52,290 nt of DNA from Cupriavidus laharis. Its GTDB lineage: Bacteria; Pseudomonadota; Gammaproteobacteria; Burkholderiales; Burkholderiaceae. The position numbers were made by a program, and so were the translations under genes. Where the stretch lies: the NCBI RefSeq assembly GCF_914271435.1, contig NZ_CAJZAI010000025.1:1-52290 (forward strand), written 5' to 3'. Below the pieces are notes generated by a model, which worked only from the letters and a program-made list of their open reading frames with translations, was not told where the DNA came from and made no database searches. How positions within the stretch are numbered: the stretch's first letter is position 1; each line of letters begins with the position of its first letter. This document shows, piece after piece, positions 42,646-51,206 of the stretch.

Positions 42646-42963
42646 TCATGACGGCAGCAGCTTCAGCCCGCCAATGCCGACGAAAATGAGCGCGATCAGT
42701 GCGAGGCGCGCTGGCGCCGCGCTTTCGCCAAAGAAAACGATGCCGACGAGCGTCACCCCGATGGCGCCGATGCCGGTCCACACGGCATAGGCAGTACCCA
42801 CCGGTAGCTCGCGCAAGGCCGCGCTAAGCAAGAAGATGCTGGCCAGCGCGGCACCGATGCCCAGCGTGGTGGGCCAGGGACGGGTCCAGCCGTCTGTGTG
42901 TTTGAGCGCCAGGGCCATCACGATTTCGATCAGGCCGGCGAGGATCAGGAGGGTCCAGGCCAT
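42646..42963 (-). CDS. sugE: SugE-type small multidrug resistance exporter
   Basis: A 105-residue SMR transporter with four helices. Glu13 (L-I-E-I-V-M) is the coupling residue. The loop L-P-V-G-T-A-Y-A-V-W-T-G-I-G-A and F-F-G-E-S-A are the SugE/Gdx hallmark. Gdx exports guanidinium in exchange for protons. No guanidine riboswitch is seen upstream, where only 116 bp separate it from the divergent LysR gene. Guanidinium specificity is therefore plausible but unproven. Confidence 0.9.
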   Translation of the reverse strand: MAWTLLILAGLIEIVMALALKHTDGWTRPWPTTLGIGAALASIFLLSAALRELPVGTAYAVWTGIGAIGVTLVGIVFFGESAAPARLALIALIFVGIGGLKLLPS

Positions 42964-43028
42964 GGTAGGTATCAGTCAGTATCGGAGCCGGCTGCCTGCA
43001 TTGCCGCCAGCGCCATGCCAATGTAGTC

Positions 43029-43044
43029 TGTGCACTTCGGCACA
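43029..43044. promoter_or_regulatory. Dyad between sugE and LysR gene
   Basis: TGTGC-N6-GCACA forms a 16-bp dyad in the 116-bp divergent region, 36 bp from the LysR start. This could be the LysR protein's binding site, but the spacing is longer than the usual T-N11-A box. Inference. Confidence 0.4.
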
Positions 43045-43079
43045 TCAATTCGCCAATCCTGCGCTGGAGTTATGCAAAG

Positions 43080-44015
43080 ATGCACGATGCTGACTGGGAC
43101 GACCTGAGGTACTTCCTGGCAGTGAGCCGCGCCGGGTCACTGGCCGGGGCGGCGCGGACGCTGCAGGTGAACCACTCGACCGTGCTGCGCAGGCTGGCCA
43201 GCCTGGAAGATGACCTTGGCACGCGCCTGTTCGACCGGCACCAGGGTGGTTATGCCCTGACCGCGGCCGGCGAAGCGCTGGCCACGCAGTTGACCACCGT
43301 GGGCGAACTGATCGATGCCGCGCAACGGCAATTGGGCGGGCTGGATGCGCAGTTGAGCGGCACGCTGCGCATCACCACCACCGACACCCTGCTCGGCCCC
43401 CTGCTGATGCCGATGCTGGCGGAGTTCCGCGGCCAGCACCCGCGCATCCAGCTGCAGGTCGCGGTCAACAACACCTTCCTGAACCTGAGCCGGCGCGAAG
43501 CGGACATTGCCGTGCGCCCTGCTGCTGCGCCACCGGAACACCTGGTCGGGCGCCTGGCCGGCCTGCTGCAGACAGCCCCCTACGCGGCACGCAGCTACCT
43601 GCGGCAGTTCGGCCGCGGGCGGCCGCCGCGCCAGGACGAAGCCTGGGACACCTATGACTGGGTGGTGCCGGACGACGCCCTGTCGCACCTGGCACAGGCG
43701 CGCTGGGTGGCCGCCAACGTGCCGGAGGAACGCCGGGCGGTGTACGCCGACAGCCTGGTTGCGATGGCCGAGGCCGTGCGCCAGGGCATGGGCGCTGGCA
43801 TGCTGCTCTGCCTGCTGGCCGACCCGGACCGCGACATGGTGCGGCTGGCCCCGCCCGATCCGGCGCTGGACACGCCGCTCTGGATCCTGACGCATCCGGA
43901 CCTGCGCGGCAGCGCGCGCGTGCGAGCCTTCAGCGACTTCCTGCTGGCTAAGCTCCAGGCGTCGCCATGGCTGTTGCCCCCGCCGCGCCAGGCTGCCCCT
44001 GCCCGGCGTAGATAG
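43080..44015 (+). CDS. LysR-family transcriptional regulator
   Basis: A 311-residue LysR regulator. The N-terminal winged helix covers D-L-R-Y-F-L-A-V-S-R-A-G-S-L-A-G-A-A-R-T-L and V-N-H-S-T-V-L-R-R-L-A-S-L-E. The remainder is the effector-binding domain, with a Pro/Arg-rich tail. It diverges from sugE and may regulate it. Its 3' end overlaps the convergent HD-GYP gene by 68 bp, so the last ~22 codons of each are shared on opposite strands. Confidence 0.9.
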   Translation: MHDADWDDLRYFLAVSRAGSLAGAARTLQVNHSTVLRRLASLEDDLGTRLFDRHQGGYALTAAGEALATQLTTVGELIDAAQRQLGGLDAQLSGTLRITTTDTLLGPLLMPMLAEFRGQHPRIQLQVAVNNTFLNLSRREADIAVRPAAAPPEHLVGRLAGLLQTAPYAARSYLRQFGRGRPPRQDEAWDTYDWVVPDDALSHLAQARWVAANVPEERRAVYADSLVAMAEAVRQGMGAGMLLCLLADPDRDMVRLAPPDPALDTPLWILTHPDLRGSARVRAFSDFLLAKLQASPWLLPPPRQAAPARRR

Positions 44016-45195
44016 CCAGCAACTGCTCGTCGGTGTAGCCCCAGTCGGCCGGGTCTTCAAAGGCCACCACGGTGTCGCTGCTGTGGCGCAGGTCGATGAC
44101 TTGCGGCGTCAGCGGGCTCGAGTCCGGCACCGAGTAGAACGCCATCACGCGCGGGCGCAGCGGTTCGGATTCATGCTGGGCGCACACCACCGCCAGCCGG
44201 TTCGAGCGCAGCCGCAGCACCGTGCCGAGCGGGTAGATGCCCACGGTGCGCGTAAAGGCCTTGAACACGTGGCGGTCGAACAGCGTGTCGACGCGCACCG
44301 CCATGTATTCCATGGCGCGCGCCGGCGACCATTCCTGGTGTCCGGGCCGGCTCGAAGTCAGCGAATCGTACGTATCGCAGATGGCGGCGATCTTGGCGTG
44401 GACGCTGAGTTCGCGCCCCATAAGCCCGAACGGATAGCCGCGGCCGTCCACGCGCTCATGGTGGTGCACGCAGACGTCCAGCACGATATTGGCGTTCACG
44501 CGCGCCTCGTTCAGGATGCGATAGCCCGTCGACGGATGGCGCCGGATCTCCTCATCCTCGCCTGGCCTGCGCGAAGCAGGCTTGTGCAGCACGGCCTCCG
44601 GCAGCGTCAGCTTGCCGATGTCGTGCACCAGCCCGGCCAGCCCCAGATCGCGCACCTCTTCGGGCGGCAGTTCCATCGTCCGCCCGACTGCGACCATCAG
44701 CGCGCACATGGCGAACGCGTGCATATAGCTGTAGTCGTCGCGCGCCTTCAGCCGCGCCAGCGCGATCAGCGCCTGTGAATGCCGCGACAGCGACTTCGAC
44801 GCCGAGTCCACCAGCAGCAAGGCGCCGTCGACCTCCAGCGCGCGCCCCATGCGCACATCGGTGAACATGGAGCCGATCACCGATTTGCCCGACTGGATCA
44901 GCTCCCGCGCGTAGCCGAACTCGGCTTCCAGGCTGGTGGCGGCTACCGGCGCAGGTTCCGGCTCCGGCTCCGGCGTCTCCCATGGGCTCAGTGCCGCCTG
45001 CGGGGTCGGCGCGTTGCGGCCCTTGAGGATGTCGATCCAGACCTCCTGCACGCCCGAAGACCGGAGCTGGCTGACCTGATCCTCGCTGGTCAGCAGGAAT
45101 TTCGATCGCGTGAATGCGCGCGCGTGCCAGGGTCCGCCCAGCCTGGCAACGAACATGCCGACCTGCAGTTGCTCCGCCTTGATTCGTCTCAACAT
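43948..45195 (-). CDS. HD-GYP-domain cyclic-di-GMP phosphodiesterase
   Basis: A 415-residue cytosolic protein. An N-terminal DUF3391-like region (about residues 1-130) contains V-G-M-F-V-A and E-V-W-I-D, then a Pro/Glu-rich linker (P-E-P-E-P-E at 75-82). The HD-GYP domain follows with H-D-I-G-K (191-195) and the H-H-E-R-V-D-G-R-G-Y-P signature (245-255). Such enzymes degrade cyclic-di-GMP and lower biofilm signalling. It starts at 45195 (M-L-R-R-I-K). The C-terminal ~22 codons overlap the LysR gene antisense. Confidence 0.93.
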   Translation of the reverse strand: MLRRIKAEQLQVGMFVARLGGPWHARAFTRSKFLLTSEDQVSQLRSSGVQEVWIDILKGRNAPTPQAALSPWETPEPEPEPAPVAATSLEAEFGYARELIQSGKSVIGSMFTDVRMGRALEVDGALLLVDSASKSLSRHSQALIALARLKARDDYSYMHAFAMCALMVAVGRTMELPPEEVRDLGLAGLVHDIGKLTLPEAVLHKPASRRPGEDEEIRRHPSTGYRILNEARVNANIVLDVCVHHHERVDGRGYPFGLMGRELSVHAKIAAICDTYDSLTSSRPGHQEWSPARAMEYMAVRVDTLFDRHVFKAFTRTVGIYPLGTVLRLRSNRLAVVCAQHESEPLRPRVMAFYSVPDSSPLTPQVIDLRHSSDTVVAFEDPADWGYTDEQLLAIYAGQGQPGAAGATAMATPGA

Positions 45196-45422
45196 GCAAT
45201 GCCCCGTGTGAAATGGTGCTCTCGTCCTCGGCCCCATATCGGCACTCGCAGCCAATACTTTAGGAAAATTGCGATGTCAGGAACCGACCCGGCAGCCGCT
45301 GTCAAGCTCCACCGGGAAATGTCCGGACAGGCTCGTCGGGCATTCCGGGCCACCCGGCCCGGCCCGGCTACAATGGCGCGCCAAACGCTTACCAGACGCC
45401 CGCAGACGCTCGCCGGTCATCC

Positions 45423-45716
45423 ATGTCCAGAACGTACACGCTAGTCGGCATCGCCCGCGCCAAGGCCAACCGCCGGGAAGCCCTGGTGACCACGCTCGAT
45501 ACGCTGCGCACACGCGGGCTGACCGAGCCCGGCTGCCTGAATTACCACGTCGGGCAGGACGCCGAAGACGCCGAAGTCTTCGTGGTCTACATGGTCTGGG
45601 ACTCCAGGGGCGCTCTGGAATCGCACCTGAACCGCGAATACATGCGTGACTTTCACGCCACACAGCAGGAACTGGTGGAAGGCGACTTCAGGTTCCGCTG
45701 GCTGAACGCCGCTTAA
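45423..45716 (+). CDS. Antibiotic biosynthesis monooxygenase (ABM) domain protein
   Basis: A 97-residue ferredoxin-like ABM-domain protein. It shows T-L-V-G-I-A-R-A-K, E-P-G-C-L-N-Y-H-V-G and the aromatic F-V-V-Y-M-V-W-D stretch typical of putative quinol monooxygenases. The family acts on quinones or related aromatic compounds. It is a single gene between divergent HD-GYP and cysteine synthase; the role is unknown. Confidence 0.85.
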   Translation: MSRTYTLVGIARAKANRREALVTTLDTLRTRGLTEPGCLNYHVGQDAEDAEVFVVYMVWDSRGALESHLNREYMRDFHATQQELVEGDFRFRWLNAA

Positions 45717-45783
45717 GGGGCACCAGCGCTGTACGCGCCACCTGTCTTGTCAATCTCCCCTGCCCGGTCTATCACTCTGGATG

Positions 45784-45806
45784 ACGCCCCAACCCCAGCG
45801 GGGCGT
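45784..45806 (+). promoter_or_regulatory. Hairpin just upstream of cysteine synthase
   Basis: ACGCCCC (45784-45790) and GGGGCGT (45800-45806) form a 7-bp stem with a 9-nt loop. It ends only a few bases before the AGGAG at 45810-45814, so it might influence translation, or terminate the upstream ABM gene. Confidence 0.35.
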
Positions 45807-45820
45807 GGCAGGAGTGCGCC

Positions 45821-46825
45821 ATGGATGTCAGGGATGGTTTTGTCGGCACGGTCGGACACACGCCGCTGATCCGGCTCGGCGGCCTGAGCGCCGCGACGGG
45901 CTGCGACATCTACGGCAAGGCGGAATTCCTGAATCCCGGCGGCTCGGTCAAGGACCGCGCGGCGCTCTACATCATCCGTGACGCCGAACGCCGCGGCACG
46001 CTCCGGCCGGGCGGCACGGTCGTCGAAGGCACCGCCGGCAATACCGGCATCGGCCTGGCGCACATCTGCGCAGCGCGCGGCTACCGCTGCATCGTGGTCA
46101 TTCCCGATACCCAGTCCCCGGAGAAGATGGAGCGCCTGCGCATGCTGGGCGCCGAGGTACGGGCCGTCCCGGCAAAGCCGTACGCCGACCCCGACAACTA
46201 CCAGAAAATTGCCGGCCGGCTCGCGGAGCAGACCGAAAACGCCATCTGGGCCAACCAGTTCGACAATCTCGCCAACCGCCAGGCCCATTACGAAACCACC
46301 GGGCCGGAAATCTGGCACGACACCGCCGGCCGTATCGACGCGTTCGTCTGCGCCACTGGCACCGGCGGCTCGCTAGCGGGCGTCTCGCGCTTCCTGAAGG
46401 AGCGCAGCCCGCATGTGCGCATCGTGCTGGCCGATCCTTATGGCAGCAGCCTGTACCACTTCGTCAAGCACCACGAACTGAAGTCGGAAGGCAATTCGAT
46501 CACCGAGGGCATCGGCTCCAGCCGCATCACTGCGAACCTGCAGGACACCATGATCGACGACGCCGTGCGGGTCGACGACCAGGCCTGCGTCGACATGGTC
46601 TATCGCCTGTTGCGCGAGGAGGGGCTGTTCCTGGGCGGGTCCACGGGCATCAACGTCGCAGCGGCAGTCGCGCTGGCGCGCGAAATGGGACCAGGGCATA
46701 CCATTGTCACGCTGCTCTGCGACCGCGGCGACCTTTACTTCGGACGGCTCTTCAATCAGGATTGGCTGGCAGGAAAGGGGCTGGTGCCTGCACCGTTCGC
46801 GCGCGCGGCATCGCATGCAGGCTAG
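45821..46825 (+). CDS. PLP-dependent cysteine synthase family protein
   Basis: A 334-residue O-acetylserine sulfhydrylase-like enzyme forming cysteine. K44 in N-P-G-G-S-V-K-D-R is the PLP lysine, V-E-G-T-A-G-N-T-G-I-G binds the substrate carboxylate, and G-T-G-G-S-L-A-G is the phosphate loop. Typical CysK is about 310 residues; this one is longer, with the F-D-N-L-A-N-R-Q-A-H-Y and S-R-I-T-A-N-L-type stretches found in the CysK2-like branch. AGGAG precedes the start. A methionine/cysteine-linked regulator is not seen nearby. Confidence 0.92.
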   Translation: MDVRDGFVGTVGHTPLIRLGGLSAATGCDIYGKAEFLNPGGSVKDRAALYIIRDAERRGTLRPGGTVVEGTAGNTGIGLAHICAARGYRCIVVIPDTQSPEKMERLRMLGAEVRAVPAKPYADPDNYQKIAGRLAEQTENAIWANQFDNLANRQAHYETTGPEIWHDTAGRIDAFVCATGTGGSLAGVSRFLKERSPHVRIVLADPYGSSLYHFVKHHELKSEGNSITEGIGSSRITANLQDTMIDDAVRVDDQACVDMVYRLLREEGLFLGGSTGINVAAAVALAREMGPGHTIVTLLCDRGDLYFGRLFNQDWLAGKGLVPAPFARAASHAG

Positions 46826-46900
46826 TCGGGCGTCCCGTCGCCCGCGCCGGCGGCTACACGGCTCGCGCCCTGCACAAACAGCCTGCATGCCAGACCTCTC

Positions 46901-48343
46901 ATGGATGTCCACCTCACAATCCACGGCCGCCAGGGCCTCGCCGGCCAGATTTACCGCCAACTGCGCGCTGGCGTCATGGATGGCCGCCTCGCGCCCGGCC
47001 AGCGCCTGCCGTCCACGCGCAAACTGGCACTGCAGCTCGGCGTCTCGCGCAAGACCACGCTCGACGTGTTCGAGCAGCTGATCGCCGAGGGCTACCTGCG
47101 CTCGCGCGCCGGCGATGGCACCTTCGTGGCAGATGCCATGACGCGGCTGGCACCGCCGCCGCCCAAGCCAGCCACGTCACCGGCAATGGGGGCGATCTGG
47201 GAGGCAATGGAGGGCGCGTTGCCGATGACGCCGACGGTCACGCCGCCGGCCTATGACTTCGTCGGCGGCGTGACCGACAAGGGACTGTTTCCATTCGACC
47301 AGTGGCGCCGCTGCGTGAGCCACGCGCTGCGCGTGCAGGCACGCGGACGCGGCGCCTACCACGACCCGGCCGGTGAACAGGAGTTGCGCCTGGCCGTAGC
47401 GCGCTACCTGGCCTTCAGCCGCGCCGTGGTCAGCGACTGGCAGGATGTCATCATCACGCAAGGCGCGCAGCAGGCGCTGGACCTGCTGGCAAGGATTGCC
47501 CTGCGCCCCGGCGACGTGATCGCCATGGAAGACCCGGGCTATCCACCGGCGCGCATCATTTTCGCGGTGCTTGGCGCACAGGTGGTGCCGGTGCCCGTGG
47601 ATGAGGAAGGCCTGGTTGTCGACGCGCTGCCGGCCAATGCCAGGATGGTCTACGTCACGCCATCACACCAGTTTCCGCTGGGCATGCCCATGAGTCTGGA
47701 ACGCCGTCTGGCCCTGCTGGAATGGGCGCAACGCCATGGCGTGCTGGTGGCAGAAGACGACTACGACAGCGAATTCCGCTTCGAAGGCCGGCCCATGGAG
47801 TCGCTCAAGAGCCTGGACACGGCGGGCGTGGTGGCCTACGTGGGGACCTTCTCCAAAACCATTTTTCCGGAGCTTCGCGTGGGCTATGTCATTCCGCCGG
47901 CTCCGCTCGGCCTCGCGCTGCGCCGGGCCAAGCAGGTGGGCGACTGGCATAGCTGCACCATGACCCAGACAGCATTGGCGAAGTTCATGCTCGATGGCTA
48001 TTTCGCCAAGCACCTGCGGCGCATGCACAAGGAGTACGCTGCGCGCCGTACCGCGCTGCTGGAACACCTGCGCGGCGACCTGGCACCGTGGCTCACGCCG
48101 CTTCCGTGCGCGGCAGGCATTCATCTCGTGGCGGTGCTCCGGGCGCCGCACGACGAAGCCGATGTGATCCGGCGGGCAGCGGCGGAGTCAGTCGGGCTTT
48201 ACGGCACGGCCGGCATGTTTGCGAGCGAGGCACCGCGACCGGGCCTGCTGTTCGGCTACGGCGGCATTGGCGTCGCCGCGATCCATACCGGACTAGGCCG
48301 GCTGGCAAACGTCCTCGCCGGCCAGCACCGGGGTACCGCCTGA
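46901..48343 (+). CDS. MocR-type (GntR/aminotransferase) regulator
   Basis: A 480-residue regulator. The N-terminal GntR winged HTH (L-P-S-T-R-K-L-A-L-Q-L-G-V-S-R-K-T) is followed by an aminotransferase-I-like domain with the PLP lysine in G-T-F-S-K-T-I-F-P-E-L-R. PdxR-like members regulate vitamin B6 or amine metabolism. It is 75 bp downstream of the cysteine synthase on the same strand, rather than divergent as usual for MocR targets. Its own targets are not evident. Confidence 0.92.
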   Translation: MDVHLTIHGRQGLAGQIYRQLRAGVMDGRLAPGQRLPSTRKLALQLGVSRKTTLDVFEQLIAEGYLRSRAGDGTFVADAMTRLAPPPPKPATSPAMGAIWEAMEGALPMTPTVTPPAYDFVGGVTDKGLFPFDQWRRCVSHALRVQARGRGAYHDPAGEQELRLAVARYLAFSRAVVSDWQDVIITQGAQQALDLLARIALRPGDVIAMEDPGYPPARIIFAVLGAQVVPVPVDEEGLVVDALPANARMVYVTPSHQFPLGMPMSLERRLALLEWAQRHGVLVAEDDYDSEFRFEGRPMESLKSLDTAGVVAYVGTFSKTIFPELRVGYVIPPAPLGLALRRAKQVGDWHSCTMTQTALAKFMLDGYFAKHLRRMHKEYAARRTALLEHLRGDLAPWLTPLPCAAGIHLVAVLRAPHDEADVIRRAAAESVGLYGTAGMFASEAPRPGLLFGYGGIGVAAIHTGLGRLANVLAGQHRGTA

Positions 48344-48505
48344 ACGTACGCTGTAGCATCGCTGGCAGCCCATATTCGCTGGTTACCAGAAATTCCTGAG
48401 AATCGGCCATTTCAGATAACCACCTCGCGTCCTACTCTTGTTCCCGTGGCGGCGCCCTGCGCGGCACCGCGCAACAGATACCGACACACCGAACAGGAAG
48501 AAGCG

Positions 48506-48943
48506 ATGCAACAACGTCTGGATTTCTATAAGGCCAGCCCGGCCGCCATCAAGGCCGTCATGGGGCTGGAAGAGCAGATCGGCAAGAGCGGGCTGGAAAA
48601 GCCGCTGGTCGAACTGGTGCGCTTGCGCGCCTCGCAGATCAACGGCTGCGCCTACTGCATCGACATGCACACGAGCGATGCGCGCAAGGGCGGCGAAGAC
48701 GACCGCCGCCTGGCCACCCTGTCGGTGTGGCGCGAAACCCTGTTCTTCACAGGCCGCGAGCGTGCTGCGCTGGCGTGGACCGAGGCTGTGACGCTGGTGT
48801 CGCAGGACCATGTGCCGGACGTGGTGTGGGAAGCCGTGCGCCCGCATTTCGAGGATGCCGAGCTGGTCAACCTCACGCTGCTGATAGCCGCCATCAACAC
48901 GTGGAACCGCTTCGCGATTGCGTTCCGCAAGACGCCGGCCTGA
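48506..48943 (+). CDS. AhpD-like carboxymuconolactone decarboxylase-family protein
   Basis: A 145-residue alkylhydroperoxidase-like protein. The redox motif C-A-Y-C-I-D-M-H (residues 51-58) carries the two cysteines and histidine of the AhpD family. The start at 48506 follows AGGAAGAAG. These proteins act in peroxide detoxification. It is 162 bp after the MocR gene, and may be its target. It ends 18 bp before the convergent prpR. Confidence 0.9.
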   Translation: MQQRLDFYKASPAAIKAVMGLEEQIGKSGLEKPLVELVRLRASQINGCAYCIDMHTSDARKGGEDDRRLATLSVWRETLFFTGRERAALAWTEAVTLVSQDHVPDVVWEAVRPHFEDAELVNLTLLIAAINTWNRFAIAFRKTPA

Positions 48944-48961
48944 GGCGGTGGCCGGACGCCC

Positions 48962-50950
48962 TCAGGCGGCCCTGAGCCGGCGCCACAGCGTGGTCGGGCT
49001 GATCCCCAGGATGTGGCACGCCGCGTTGCGGTCGCCACCGCACTCGGCCAGCACGCGACGGATATGCTCGGCCTCGCTCGCCTGCGCGACGCCGGCCAGC
49101 GAACGGCTGACACGGCGCTGCCGGCCACCGCGCGCGGGCTCCTGTGCCGGTACGTCGACGGCAACTTGCGCCTCGGGCGCTTCGCCTTCATCGCCAAACA
49201 ATTCGGGTACCGCCGAGTGCAGTTCGCTCAACATTTCGACAGGCTCCAGCGGGCGGCCGGCCACCAGCACGGCAATGCGCTCGGTCACGTTTTCCAGCTC
49301 CCGGATGTTGCCTGGCCAGTGGTAGCCGGCCAGGCGGGTGCGGGCCACTTCAGGCAGGCCTTCCTGATGCTCGAGCCCCAATCGTTCGAGCGCACGCCGG
49401 TAGAGCAGATCGGACAGCTCCGGCAGGTCTTCGGCGCGCTCGCGCAATGGCGGCACCTCGATGCGCAGGATATTCAGGCGGTAGTAAAGATCCTGACGGA
49501 AGCTGCCTTCGCGCACGCGCTGCGCGAGGTCCCGGTGCGTGGCGGCGATCACGCGCACATTGACCGGCACGGCCTCGAGCCCGCCGATCGGCAGCACCTG
49601 CTTTTCCTGCAGCACGCGCAGCAGGCGTGTCTGCAGCGCGGGCGGCATGTCGCCGACTTCGTCCAGGAACAGTGTCCCGTTGTGCGCCGACTCGAACAGG
49701 CCCGCCTTGCCGCCGCGCCGCGCGCCGGTGAAGGCACCCTCCTCGTAGCCGAACAGTTCGCTTTCCAGCAGCGCCTCGGGGAACGCCGCGCAATTGACCG
49801 CCACGAACGGGAACGCGCGGCGCGGACTCGCGTCGTGCATGCCCTGGGCAAGCACCTCCTTGCCGGTACCGCTCTCGCCACCGATCAGCACGGTCGAATC
49901 GACCGCCGCGTAGCGGCGCGCCAGTTCGCGCAGATGCGTCATGGCGGCCGAGGTGCCAGCCAGGTCTTCCAGGCTGTAGCGCACGCCCGGCAGCCGCGTG
50001 CGGCTGCGCGAGCGCAGGTTGCGGTCCACGCGCTGGATCGCCGTGGCGTCCTGCAGCGTCAGCAGCGCGCCCGTCGTGCCGGACTCGTTGACCAGCGGGA
50101 TACGGTTGACCACCACCATGCGGTCGCCCACCTTCTGGATCGCTTCGAGTTCCTTCGCGCCGCTCTGGATCACGTCGTCCAGCGACAGGCCCGGTGACAG
50201 CGCCTGCAGCTTGCGCCCGACCGCGCTCGCGGCGGGCGTGCCGAGGAAACGCTCCATCGCCGGGTTGAACGACTGGATGCGCCCTTCTCCGTCGACGGCC
50301 GCCACGCCCTCGTTGAGGTGCGCGAGGATGTTGTTCACATAGTCGCGCCGCCCTGACTCGATGCGCCGCAGGCGCGCCGCCTCGATCGCATCTTCGAGCG
50401 CCATCCGCACGGAATTGCCGGAGTACAAGAAGACGCCGATCAGGCCGAGGCGGTCCGCCAGGTCCGTCACCAGCCCCGGGCCTACCACCACCTTCACACC
50501 CTCCTGCTTGAGCGTCTGGACGCGTGCGGTGGCATCGTCCTCGGTCAGGTAGGTGTAGGCCGGAATCGACAGCGAAAACGCGCGCGTGAACTCGTCCACC
50601 TCCGCATATGTGGACGCATGCGTCACCAGCGCCACATGGGGCGAAATACGCCGAGCCGTCGCCAGCGCGCTCATCACGTCGAAACCCGTCACCTTGACCA
50701 GCACCACCGGCACATCCACGTGCTGGCGCAGGTAGGCGCCGTTGGAGCCGCCCGACACGACGACATCGAGCTTGCCTTCGCGCGCCTCGCGCCGGATGGC
50801 GTCGGCCGCGGAATCGTAGGCTCGCCCGACGATGCGGAACTCGGCAAGGTGGGAATAGGCGGGGATCAGCTCGGCAAAAGCGCGCTGCAGGCGGCTGATG
50901 CCGAGCGCCCAGATGCGCGGCAGGCCGGGAGGGGTTACTGGGGGTGGCAT
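48962..50950 (-). CDS. prpR: Propionate catabolism sigma-54 activator PrpR
   Basis: A 662-residue sigma-54-dependent activator. The N-terminal PrpR sensor domain (to about residue 190) is followed by a PAS-like region (about 210-300), the AAA+ domain with Walker A G-E-S-G-T-G-K-E, the E-G-A-F-T-G-A-R loop contacting sigma-54, Walker B L-F-L-D-E-V-G-D-M, and a C-terminal Fis-type HTH (H-I-L-G-I-S-P-T-T-L-W-R-R-L). In known systems it responds to 2-methylcitrate. It diverges from prpB, with a sigma-54 promoter and dyads in the 256-bp gap. Confidence 0.94.
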   Translation of the reverse strand: MPPPVTPPGLPRIWALGISRLQRAFAELIPAYSHLAEFRIVGRAYDSAADAIRREAREGKLDVVVSGGSNGAYLRQHVDVPVVLVKVTGFDVMSALATARRISPHVALVTHASTYAEVDEFTRAFSLSIPAYTYLTEDDATARVQTLKQEGVKVVVGPGLVTDLADRLGLIGVFLYSGNSVRMALEDAIEAARLRRIESGRRDYVNNILAHLNEGVAAVDGEGRIQSFNPAMERFLGTPAASAVGRKLQALSPGLSLDDVIQSGAKELEAIQKVGDRMVVVNRIPLVNESGTTGALLTLQDATAIQRVDRNLRSRSRTRLPGVRYSLEDLAGTSAAMTHLRELARRYAAVDSTVLIGGESGTGKEVLAQGMHDASPRRAFPFVAVNCAAFPEALLESELFGYEEGAFTGARRGGKAGLFESAHNGTLFLDEVGDMPPALQTRLLRVLQEKQVLPIGGLEAVPVNVRVIAATHRDLAQRVREGSFRQDLYYRLNILRIEVPPLRERAEDLPELSDLLYRRALERLGLEHQEGLPEVARTRLAGYHWPGNIRELENVTERIAVLVAGRPLEPVEMLSELHSAVPELFGDEGEAPEAQVAVDVPAQEPARGGRQRRVSRSLAGVAQASEAEHIRRVLAECGGDRNAACHILGISPTTLWRRLRAA

Positions 50951-50997
50951 GGTGCTTCAGGCGTAAAGTGCTGCTATTGTGCGCGTGACCTGATTGA

Positions 50998-51033
50998 ATT
51001 TCAATGATGAAATGCAAATTGCGCCCGCGCAAT
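50998..51033. promoter_or_regulatory. Candidate PrpR upstream sites
   Basis: Two perfect dyads lie 48 bp upstream of the prpR start: ATTTCA-N4-TGAAAT (50998-51013) and ATTGCGC-N2-GCGCAAT (51018-51033). Centres lie about 130-155 bp upstream of the -24/-12 promoter at 51144, a normal distance for activator sites of sigma-54 promoters. Which, if either, binds PrpR is not known. Confidence 0.5.
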
Positions 51034-51143
51034 GCAATCATGGAATAACGCAAGCTGAAATGCGTGTCGTCGCCCACCCATCGCATTGAGATAGTCAATG
51101 ATATCAATAGGTTAAACGCATTTTTCCGGAGACGGAGCTTGGC

Positions 51144-51159
51144 TGGCACACCCTTTGCG
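51144..51159 (+). promoter_or_regulatory. Sigma-54 promoter of prpBC
   Basis: TGGCACACCCTTTGCG matches the -24/-12 consensus TGGCAC-N5-TTGC(A/T) except the last base. The start codon of prpB lies 47 bp further on. Presence of PrpR next door, a sigma-54 activator, makes this assignment strong. Confidence 0.85.
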
Positions 51160-51206
51160 GTAATGGCCCCGTTCTTTCAATTGCCTGAAAACGAGACACC
51201 GCCATC

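Noticed and set aside
42964..43079. Guanidine riboswitch upstream of sugE
   Set aside because: The 116-bp gap is shared with a divergent LysR gene and contains no recognisable riboswitch fold.
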